DNA of 6,553 bases from Streptosporangiaceae bacterium (GTDB lineage: Bacteria > Actinomycetota > Actinomycetes > Streptosporangiales > Streptosporangiaceae): contig JASIBJ010000601.1 in the NCBI GenBank assembly GCA_030045215.1, positions 1-6,553 of the forward strand. The letters are read 5' to 3'. A model generated the notes under the pieces. The model did not search any database. It worked only from the letters and a program-made list of their open reading frames with translations, and had not been told where the DNA came from. Every line of letters starts with the position of its first letter. Position 1 is the stretch's first letter. The translations under genes were made by a program, and so were the position numbers. Below, in pieces: positions 1 through 4,984 of the stretch.

Positions 1-236
1 TTCACCGCGGCAACGACGGCCTGGCCGCCGCCACCGGGCAGGTGCACGTCAAGCAGCACCACGTCAGGGACGCTCTCGGTGATCGCCGTGATCGCCGGCT
101 GCACGTCGTCGGCCTCGCCCACCACCTGGACGTGGCCTGCCAGCTCCGAGGTCACGCCGGACCTGAACATCGCATGGTCGTCGACCAGGAACACACGCGG
201 CTTGGCCATGTCGGGGGCCGGCGACGGGATACTCAT
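1..236 (-). CDS. NarL/LuxR-family response regulator, N-terminal receiver part (partial, runs off left edge)
   Basis: Only the first 78 codons are inside the window. The translation has a receiver-domain signature: a first strand ending in the acidic pair D19-D20 (RVFLVDDHAMFRSGV), then VVGEADD, and the phospho-acceptor strand VVLLDVHLPGG with the aspartate at about residue 63. DDHxxxRxGV together with DVHLPGGGG is typical of NarL/FixJ-type regulators, so a C-terminal LuxR helix-turn-helix is expected beyond the edge but is not visible. The ATG overlaps the TGA of the upstream kinase gene (ATGA, 236-233), which indicates co-transcription and translational coupling; a weak G-rich ribosome site (GGCGGG) precedes it. 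An in-frame ATG at residue 10 (position 209) is an alternative start. The regulator presumably accepts phosphate from the kinase encoded upstream and acts as a cytoplasmic DNA-binding factor; target genes are inferred only from the context. Confidence 0.93.
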   Translation of the reverse strand, partial: MSIPSPAPDMAKPRVFLVDDHAMFRSGVTSELAGHVQVVGEADDVQPAITAITESVPDVVLLDVHLPGGGGQAVVAAV

Positions 237-1726
237 GCCCGCCGGACCGGCTGCTCGGCCGCGGATGACCTCGGCATTGTCAGCGTTACTTCCGTCCCCT
301 CACCAGGGGCGCTGCGAATCGTCGCCGTGCCGCCGCGGCGCATCATCCGGGCCCGCACGGACTCGGCTAGCCCCTTGCGATCACTGGATACCGCGTCAGG
401 GTCGAAGCCGCGGCCGCGGTCGCGAACGAAGATCGATACGGACTCCGGCTCCACCTCGGCGAACAGCGAGACCGTGTCGCTGCCCGACCATTTGGCGGCG
501 TTAACGGTTGCCTCGCGGGCGGCCGCGAGCGTGGCCTCCAGGTCCTCGTCCAGTTCGCAGTCGCCGACGGTAACGGCATCGACGGCGATCCGGTGCTGGC
601 TCTCCACGTCCTGCTGGATCTTCCTGACGCCTGCCGCCAGCGTCATGCCCTCGCCTTTGATGGTCCCGGGCGCCTGGTCGTCGAACAGCCAGGCCCGCAG
701 CTCGCGCTCCTGTCCTCTGGCCAGCTGGATGACCTGTTGCGGCTCGCTGGCCCGACGCTGGATGATGGCCAGCGTCTGGAGCACCGAGTCGTGCACCCTG
801 GCCGCCATGTCGGCACGTTCCTCGGCCCTGATCCTGGCCTGCCGCTCGGCCGCGAGGTCCCTGGCAATACGCAGCCACCAGGGGCCAAGCGCGACCGCCG
901 CGCCCGCGAGTATCAGCAGGATCCCGCCGAGCGGTGGCAGCAGGTCGGTGTGATGCCGCCCGTGCACGAGGACCGCCAGCCCGCACCCGATCAGGGCCAC
1001 CGTTGTCAGCACCCGAAGCCAGAGACGCTCCTTGGCTCCCGCCGTCGCCGGCGTGAATACCGGCCCGCCCAGCCGGTGCAGCAGCTCCTGCTCGTCGGGG
1101 TCGGCGTTGCGCCAGATCAGCACCATGCCGCAGACGCTGATGATCATCGGCCAGGCGACCGCGTTCAGCCACCCCGCGTCCAGGACGGACGCGACCACGA
1201 GCAGGACGCCCAGCATCGAGGCGAGCAGAGCCACGATGCCGATGCCCCGCCGGTCGGCTACGGCGCGGCTGGCGATGTTCGCGGACTCGCCGGTAATCGG
1301 CAGGAGCAGCCAGGCCACGACGTAGGCGGCGGCTCCGAGGCCGGTCGACAACAGGGTGATGACGACAAGCCCGACGCGCAGCGCGGTCACGTCCACGCCG
1401 GTCTTTGTCGAGATGCCCGCCATGACGCCGCCGACGAGTCGGCCTTCGCGCTCGCGTCGCAACGGCAGACGGCTGCCGGGGCCGCGGACTAGCCGCGCGA
1501 GCAACCCGTGCGGCGCGCGGGTGCGGCGCCAGTCCTGCTGGCTCGCGCTCCCTGACATCGCTCTCGTAGCCTGATCATCCTGGCTGGCCTGGCCCGGCCG
1601 CGGACCCCGCTCGTTCCCCTCTTGATCTTGATGGGAACGCTGGTAACCGCCCTGGTCGCTCGCGGCATCCCAGGACGGAGCGGTACCTGCTCGTCCGGCC
1701 ATGGGTACATCATCGTGCGCGGGCAT
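233..1726 (-). CDS. PspC-domain sensor histidine kinase (HisKA_3 type)
   Basis: Membrane sensor kinase of a two-component pair, 497 aa from the first ATG. Residues 1-75 are hydrophilic, Q/G/R-rich and low in complexity. A PspC domain follows at about 85-143 (GRLVGGVMAGISTKTGVDV, then a hydrophobic helix ending in AWLLLP). More membrane segments lie at about 161-182, 188-204, 238-255 and 264-285. The dimerisation/phospho-acceptor helix begins near 290 with His312 in RVHDSVLQTL. The ATPase domain shows an N box (REATVNAAKWSG, Asn409), a G1 box (VRDRGRGFD, 434-442) and the ending GLAESVRARMMRRGGTATI / SAPGEGTEV seen in PspC-type kinases. Signal and target are unknown; the family is linked to envelope stress. 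The start is uncertain. Residues 1-56 use noticeably fewer G/C third positions than the rest, and Met57 (position 1558, preceded by GAGAG) may be the true start. It overlaps the downstream regulator by ATGA. Confidence 0.95.
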   Translation of the reverse strand: MPAHDDVPMAGRAGTAPSWDAASDQGGYQRSHQDQEGNERGPRPGQASQDDQATRAMSGSASQQDWRRTRAPHGLLARLVRGPGSRLPLRREREGRLVGGVMAGISTKTGVDVTALRVGLVVITLLSTGLGAAAYVVAWLLLPITGESANIASRAVADRRGIGIVALLASMLGVLLVVASVLDAGWLNAVAWPMIISVCGMVLIWRNADPDEQELLHRLGGPVFTPATAGAKERLWLRVLTTVALIGCGLAVLVHGRHHTDLLPPLGGILLILAGAAVALGPWWLRIARDLAAERQARIRAEERADMAARVHDSVLQTLAIIQRRASEPQQVIQLARGQERELRAWLFDDQAPGTIKGEGMTLAAGVRKIQQDVESQHRIAVDAVTVGDCELDEDLEATLAAAREATVNAAKWSGSDTVSLFAEVEPESVSIFVRDRGRGFDPDAVSSDRKGLAESVRARMMRRGGTATIRSAPGEGTEVTLTMPRSSAAEQPVRRA

Positions 1727-1844
1727 GCGCCCAGGCTATCCGGACAGTCCCTGGTTGTGGTCCGGCCCTGTCCGGGCTGCTTCGGGGTCGAATAGGGGTT
1801 GTCCCCGATGGCATCGGCCCAGCTCGAGGGGCACGCTGAGGGTT
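1727..1844. promoter_or_regulatory. Divergent intergenic region with candidate operators
   Basis: This 118-bp gap separates the divergent kinase/regulator genes from the PspC/DUF1707 pair, so it should hold promoters for both. It contains three perfect inverted repeats: CCGGACAG (1740-1747) with CTGTCCGG (1768-1775), 20-nt spacer; GGGG-TTGT-CCCC (1795-1806); and CCGATG-G-CATCGG (1805-1817). Such symmetry suits binding by a dimeric response regulator, and autoregulation is common for this gene arrangement, but which repeat is an operator is inference. I did not find a convincing -35/-10 pair on either strand. If the kinase starts at its later ATG (1558), the regulatory region extends to 1559. 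Confidence 0.45.
1838..1842 (+). promoter_or_regulatory. Candidate ribosome binding site of the PspC gene
   Basis: GAGGG lies directly before the ATG at 1845 with an unusually short spacer of 2 nt. It is the only Shine-Dalgarno-like stretch near the domain start, and it supports this ATG over the upstream in-frame ATG at 1701, which would read across the divergent promoter region. Confidence 0.5.
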
Positions 1845-2153
1845 ATGAACACCACTGCACCAGAATCAGATCAGCGCACCGACCCGGCCGACCAGGCCAC
1901 CGGCGACGGCCCGCGGACGCGGCCCCTCTACCGTCCCGTGCAGGACCGGATGCTGGCGGGGGTCGCATCCGGACTGGCACGTTACTTCGGCATCGACGTG
2001 CTGCTGGTCCGGGTAGCGCTTGTCGTCCTCGTCTTCGTCGGCGGCATCGGCCTGCCGCTCTACCTGGCCTGCTGGCTGTTGATACCGGAGGAAGGCACGG
2101 ATCAGTCCATCCTGGCCGAGTTCGCCAAGAGCATGCAGGGCTGGCGAGACTAA
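1845..2153 (+). CDS. PspC-domain small membrane protein
   Basis: A 102-aa protein. Residues 1-27 are a hydrophilic, probably disordered cytoplasmic leader. Residues 28-82 form a PspC domain: LYRPVQDRMLAGVASGLARYFGIDVLLVRV, then a hydrophobic stretch (about 54-81) that ends in the family's typical YLACWLLIPEE. The tail is short and charged. PspC proteins sit in the cytoplasmic membrane and take part in membrane-stress responses; in this family the domain also acts as a membrane sensor module, and the divergent kinase carries its own copy. The start at 1845 was chosen because the longer frame from 1701 covers the intergenic region and encodes unconserved-looking sequence. The next gene begins 19 bp downstream on the same strand, so the two are probably one operon. 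Exact role unknown. Confidence 0.92.
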   Translation: MNTTAPESDQRTDPADQATGDGPRTRPLYRPVQDRMLAGVASGLARYFGIDVLLVRVALVVLVFVGGIGLPLYLACWLLIPEEGTDQSILAEFAKSMQGWRD

Positions 2154-2156
2154 CCA

Positions 2157-2163
2157 GGGAGGG
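2157..2163 (+). promoter_or_regulatory. Ribosome binding site of the DUF1707 gene
   Basis: GGGAGGG stands 9 nt before the ATG at 2173, a strong match to the 16S rRNA tail. It fixes the start at 2173 rather than at Met25 (2245), which sits just before the conserved domain. Confidence 0.75.
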
Positions 2164-2172
2164 CACAGCCCC

Positions 2173-2730
2173 ATGTCGACTCCAACGAGTCCGCAGCGGG
2201 CCAGCGCCGCCGCGCTCCGGCGCGCTAGCTGGCCCGACCAGGGGATGCGCGTGTCGGACGCCGACCGCGCGGACGTGGCTGATCGGCTCGCCAAGCACTA
2301 CAGCGACGGGCGGCTCGATCAGGCCGAGTTCGATGAGCGGCTCGACCGGGCGATGCGCGCGAAGACGCGAGCGGACCTGGTCGTGCTGCTCGCCGACCTG
2401 CCGGAAGGCCCGGTACCAGCCCCGGACGACGGCAGCGGGCCGCGCAGCCAGCGACGACAGCAACGGCAGATCCTCAGGGCCCAGCTCCAACGGGAACGCC
2501 TGATGCTCAGGCACGAGCGCCAGGAGCATCTCCGGCGGCAGCGCGAACTGCGCTGGCATAGCCTGGGGCAGCTGTCGGCGATCATCGCGCTGGTGGTCAT
2601 CGTGCTCGTCGTCGGGCGGATTCTCAGTGGCATCTACAGCGTGTGGCTGGTCATCGCCATCCTGGCGTTCCTCTGGCTTCGCAGCGTTCACTCCAGGCGC
2701 GGGCCAAGAAGCGGGCCGGGGAACGGTTAG
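2173..2730 (+). CDS. DUF1707 (SHOCT-like) domain membrane protein
   Basis: A 185-aa protein. A DUF1707 domain covers about residues 25-78: it opens with MRVSDADRADVADRLAKHY, continues with DGRLDQAEFDERLDRA, and closes with KTRADLVVLLADLP. Next come a proline/glycine linker (79-91) and a strongly basic, glutamine- and arginine-rich stretch (about 92-128) that is probably helical or coiled. Two hydrophobic segments follow (about 133-152 and 155-170), then a short basic tail. DUF1707 is thought to be a small helical interaction domain found at the start of many actinobacterial membrane or regulatory proteins; its biochemical role is not established. A strong ribosome site and the 19-bp gap to the PspC gene suggest one transcript and a shared role in the membrane-stress locus; that link is inference. 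Confidence 0.92.
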   Translation: MSTPTSPQRASAAALRRASWPDQGMRVSDADRADVADRLAKHYSDGRLDQAEFDERLDRAMRAKTRADLVVLLADLPEGPVPAPDDGSGPRSQRRQQRQILRAQLQRERLMLRHERQEHLRRQRELRWHSLGQLSAIIALVVIVLVVGRILSGIYSVWLVIAILAFLWLRSVHSRRGPRSGPGNG

Positions 2731-2826
2731 CCGGATGGGGCGCGGGCTGCCTCCGCCTTCCGGGTACCGTTAGCCGCGTCCGCCTGCCGGCCACCTCTGG
2801 CTACCCGGCCGACGGATGCTGGAGCC
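2731..2826 (+). other. Intergenic gap with a weak hairpin and a short direct repeat
   Basis: The stretch after the DUF1707 stop can form an imperfect GC-rich stem (CCGGA at 2731-2735 with TCCGG at 2759-2763, plus partial inner pairing) without a T tract; it could end the PspC/DUF1707 transcript but is weak. A near-identical 10-mer occurs twice (CGGTTAGCCG at 2724-2733, CCGTTAGCCG at 2767-2776, same strand), the first spanning the DUF1707 stop. No clear promoter for the next gene was identified. A GGAG (2821-2824) lies 2 nt before the phosphotransferase ATG. Confidence 0.3.
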
Positions 2827-3765
2827 ATGAGCACCCACGCCAAGCCCGGGACCGACGTCGCCGTGCTGCTGCGTGAGTATGACGTGGGCACGCTGATCGA
2901 CGCCGGGCCGCTCGCCGGAGGCAGTGCCGCGGTGCTGCGAGTCCGCACCGACCGCGGTGCCTTCGTACTGAAGCAGGCCGGCCGCCCCGGCGAGGTCGAA
3001 CTGCAAGCCCGCGTGGCCGTGTACCTCAACGATCGCGGCATCCGGCAGGCGCGCGTCATCCCGGCCGCCAGCGGTGCACTGATCAGTACCGAAGGCAGAT
3101 TCCTGCTGGAGTTCCTGCCCGGTGCGATCGTGCTACGCCCGACCCGGCCGCAGACCTTGGCCGCGATGCGGCACGTCGGCGCGTACCACCGCGAGCTTGC
3201 CGACTGGCCCGGCACGTTCGCGCCTGACCCCGAGTCGCTCTGGCAGCGCGTCGCCGATCCTGACTACCTGGTCGGCGAGCTGCCCGGCCTGCTCAGGCGC
3301 TACGAGGCAGCACGGCCGAGCGAGCCGACCGTGGTGCAGGCTCTCGGCGCGCTCGACCAGGCACGCTCGCGTCTCGCCGACCTGCCGCGTCAGCTCGCCC
3401 ACGGCGACGTCGGCCCGGACAACGTGCTCATGGAGGGCGACGAGGTCGTATCGATCGTCGACTTCACCCCGTACCACGAGTCCGCGCTGTTCGGGGCCTG
3501 CACCGCGCTGTACTGGTATCACGCGTTCGGCCGGACGTCGGTGGACATGAGCAAGCTGCGCGACAGCGTCGAGGCCATCGGCCGCGAGCGCGAGTGGACA
3601 GCGCAGGAACTGGCCCTCCTGCCCGTTGGCCTCGTGCGCGAGGCTCTGCGCCGCTTCGCAACCCCGTTGGCGGCGGCGGCCGAGTCCGGGCGGCCGCCCG
3701 ATCCGTCGCTGGCGGCCCGCCACAGCGCCCTCGTTAGCGTCGTGCGCGCACTCGACTCGCTGTAA
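2827..3765 (+). CDS. APH/choline-kinase-fold phosphotransferase, substrate unknown
   Basis: A 312-aa soluble protein with the aminoglycoside-phosphotransferase/protein-kinase-like fold. The N-terminal lobe has a glycine-containing loop (GPLAGGSAAVLRV) and a probable ATP-binding lysine, Lys49 (FVLKQ). The catalytic loop is AHGDVGPDNVL at about 191-201, with Asp194 and Asn199 in the HxDxxxxN pattern. The metal-binding segment is SIVDFTPYHES, with Asp212. These residues are all present, so the enzyme should be active as an ATP-dependent small-molecule kinase. In known relatives the substrate may be an aminoglycoside, choline, homoserine or a sugar; nothing here distinguishes them, and no resistance role should be assumed. 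It lies 97 bp after the DUF1707 gene. The C-terminal codons for VVRALDSL and the TAA stop form the first unit of the repeat array described at 3739-3854, which is unusual. Confidence 0.9.
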   Translation: MSTHAKPGTDVAVLLREYDVGTLIDAGPLAGGSAAVLRVRTDRGAFVLKQAGRPGEVELQARVAVYLNDRGIRQARVIPAASGALISTEGRFLLEFLPGAIVLRPTRPQTLAAMRHVGAYHRELADWPGTFAPDPESLWQRVADPDYLVGELPGLLRRYEAARPSEPTVVQALGALDQARSRLADLPRQLAHGDVGPDNVLMEGDEVVSIVDFTPYHESALFGACTALYWYHAFGRTSVDMSKLRDSVEAIGREREWTAQELALLPVGLVREALRRFATPLAAAAESGRPPDPSLAARHSALVSVVRALDSL

Positions 3766-3854
3766 GTCGTCCGCGCGCTCGACTCGCTGTAACTCGACTC
3801 CCTGTAACTCGTTCGCGCGCTCGACTCCCTGTAAGTTGTCACACTCCCTGCACG
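3739..3854. repeat. Left repeat array (about 27-bp and 15-bp units)
   Basis: Five degenerate units in tandem. Unit 1 (3739-3765) and unit 2 (3766-3792) are 27 bp: GTCGTSCGCGC followed by RCTCGACTCGCTGTAA. Unit 3 (3793-3807) is the 15-bp half CTCGACTCCCTGTAA. Unit 4 (3808-3834) is 27 bp, beginning CTCGTTCGCGCG and ending CTCGACTCCCTGTAA. Unit 5 (3835-3854) is a degenerate remnant containing CACTCCCTG. Unit 1 is coding: it encodes the last eight residues and the stop of the phosphotransferase. All complete units are multiples of 3 bp and each ends in TAA in the frame of that gene. The core is the reverse complement of the core of the right array. Confidence 0.85.
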
Positions 3855-3917
3855 TTGTGCGGTGCATACCAGGTCAAAGTGACCGCGAAAACGCCGAGAA
3901 CTTACAGGGAGTGCGAG
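3820..3917. repeat. Long inverted repeat joining the two arrays
   Basis: ACTCCCTGTAAGTT (3824-3837) and AACTTACAGGGAGT (3899-3912) are perfect 14-bp reverse complements. CTCG (3820-3823) and CGAG (3914-3917) extend the stem to 18 bp past one unpaired G at 3913. Outer units of both arrays can pair further but imperfectly because the unit lengths differ (27/15 against 18/19). The stem could act as a terminator for the upstream gene (no T tract), form a cruciform, or be a structured leader. Confidence 0.75.
3872..3884. promoter_or_regulatory. Small palindrome in the centre of the arrays
   Basis: GGTCA-AAG-TGACC is a perfect 5-bp inverted repeat with a 3-nt centre. It lies in the roughly 40-bp non-repeat stretch between the two arrays, which is where a promoter for the AbiEi-like gene would have to lie if it is transcribed on its own. 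It could be a dimer-binding operator. A very weak promoter-like pair (TGACCG at 3880-3885, 17 nt, TACAGG at 3903-3908) overlaps it. Confidence 0.3.
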
Positions 3918-3986
3918 AACTCACAGGGAGTGCGAGAACTCACACGGAGTCGAGAACTCACACGGAGTCGAGAACTCACAGGATGT
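3895..3986. repeat. Right repeat array (five 18-19-bp units)
   Basis: Five head-to-tail units: 3895-3913 (CGAGAACTTACAGGGAGTG), 3914-3932 (CGAGAACTCACAGGGAGTG), 3933-3950 and 3951-3968 (both CGAGAACTCACACGGAGT), and 3969-3986 (CGAGAACTCACAGGATGT). Units 3 and 4 are identical to each other. The fifth unit is altered so that it contains the ATG (3983-3985) of the AbiEi-like gene. The array lies directly upstream of that gene and could be a multi-site operator for it; this is inference. There are no unique spacers between units, so this is not a CRISPR array. Confidence 0.88.
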
Positions 3987-4978
3987 CGGTGCCGTACGAG
4001 ATCGTGTCGTTCATGGATGCAGCGGACTTACGTGAGGCTCTCCGGTCGGCCGGAGTCCTGACGCGCGCAGATCTCCTTGCCGCCGGCGTGGAGCGGGCGC
4101 GCATCGATACCGCGCTCAGGAACGGCAGGCTTATCCGGCTGAGCCGCGGCGTCTACGCTCGCGCGGACGCCGCCAAGAAGGCACGCAGAGAGGCCGGCGG
4201 CGAGTACCGCCTCCGGGTGGCGGGCGCGCTAGCGGCGGCAGGCGCAGGCGTCGTGGTCAGCCACCAGTCAGCGGCCCGGCTACTGGGCATCGACCTGCTG
4301 GACGAGGGCGGCAGGCAAGTCACCATGACCGGGCCCGACGATCGCGGCTGGCACGGCAGAACTGGAACGCACCGATACGCGGTCGCCATTCCCGCCGATC
4401 ACGTGACCACTACATCTGGCCTTCCCGTCACCACGCCGGCCCGGACCGTCGTCGATCTCGGCCGCCTGCTGGATTTCCGGGCCGGCGTTGTAGCCGCGGA
4501 CAGCGCCCTGTTCAAGAAGCTAACCACGAAAGCGGATCTGCGGTCCGTGCTCGCGGCGCTGCCACGGCGGCCGGGGATTGCACGAGCCGCGGAGGTCATC
4601 GAGTTCGCAGACGGCCGAGGCGAGTCTCCGCTGGAATCCATCGCCAGGGTCGGCTTAAGGGACAGCGGGCTTCCGCCGCCTGAACTGCAGGTCCAGCTCG
4701 GCAACGGGTTCGAGCCGATCGCCAGGGTCGACTTCTATTGGAAGCAGTACCGGACCGCGGCCGAGGCTGACGGCGCGATGAAGTACGACCAGGACCCCGC
4801 GCTGGCCAGGAGACAGCTACAGCGGGACCACCTGCTGCGGGCGGAGGGCTACGAAGTCGTTCACTTTACGTGGCAGGACATCAACTTCTCGCCCGAGCTC
4901 GTAGCCGCCTGGATCAGGCAGGCCTTTCGCCGCCAGGTCGAGACGGGCGAGGCGCAAGACCGCCGAATCGCGAGCTGA
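3983..4978 (+). CDS. AbiEi-like antitoxin / DUF559-type protein, solitary
   Basis: A 331-aa protein. Residues 15-60 form an AbiEi-type winged-helix domain: LREALRSAGVLTRADLLAAG, then ARIDTALRNGRLIRLSRGVY. A middle domain (about 75-195) has VVSHQSAARLLGIDLL and LPVTTPARTVVDLGR, as in AbiEi-family regulators. The C-terminal part (about 212-300) resembles DUF559/Vsr-like proteins with a PD-(D/E)XK fold: Glu218 (SPLESIAR), Asp250 (ARVDFYW), Glu261 and Asp263 (AEADG), Lys267 (MKY), then RDHLLRAEGYEVVHFTW. Key acidic and lysine residues are kept, so DNA cleavage is possible but unproven. No AbiEii nucleotidyltransferase toxin is adjacent. The start at 3983 lies inside the last repeat unit and lacks a good ribosome site; GTG 3989 and ATG 4013 are in-frame alternatives. 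The longer frame from 3626 only reads through the arrays. The gene ends 6 bp from the convergent hrpA stop. Confidence 0.87.
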   Translation: MSVPYEIVSFMDAADLREALRSAGVLTRADLLAAGVERARIDTALRNGRLIRLSRGVYARADAAKKARREAGGEYRLRVAGALAAAGAGVVVSHQSAARLLGIDLLDEGGRQVTMTGPDDRGWHGRTGTHRYAVAIPADHVTTTSGLPVTTPARTVVDLGRLLDFRAGVVAADSALFKKLTTKADLRSVLAALPRRPGIARAAEVIEFADGRGESPLESIARVGLRDSGLPPPELQVQLGNGFEPIARVDFYWKQYRTAAEADGAMKYDQDPALARRQLQRDHLLRAEGYEVVHFTWQDINFSPELVAAWIRQAFRRQVETGEAQDRRIAS

Positions 4979-4984
4979 CGCTTG

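Noticed and set aside
42..1492. Long plus-strand open frames (42-953, 593-1492) opposite the kinase gene
   Set aside because: Shadow frames of a high-GC gene; the minus-strand frame encodes clear PspC, HisKA_3 and ATPase motifs.
1843..2691. 282-codon minus-strand open frame over the PspC and DUF1707 genes
   Set aside because: Antisense to two recognisable domain proteins, one of them with a strong ribosome site; no domain of its own.
2827..3765. Aminoglycoside resistance gene
   Set aside because: The fold matches the APH superfamily, but the sequence does not let me assign a substrate and nothing nearby suggests resistance.
3519..3842. Minus-strand open frame with YRESSART/YSESSART peptide repeats
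   Set aside because: The peptide repeat is simply the 27-bp DNA repeat read on the other strand, and the rest is antisense to the phosphotransferase gene; no recognisable domain.
3626..3982. N-terminal extension of the AbiEi-like protein (upstream ATG at 3626)
   Set aside because: It would overlap the 3' end of the phosphotransferase gene in another frame and translate the arrays into a repetitive peptide (RTHTES units); the conserved domain begins only after 3983.
3739..3986. CRISPR array
   Set aside because: Units are short, degenerate and abut each other without unique spacers of constant length; orientation reverses halfway; no cas gene is present.
4979..4984. Terminator between the AbiEi-like gene and hrpA
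   Set aside because: Only 6 bp long, with no hairpin visible around the stops.
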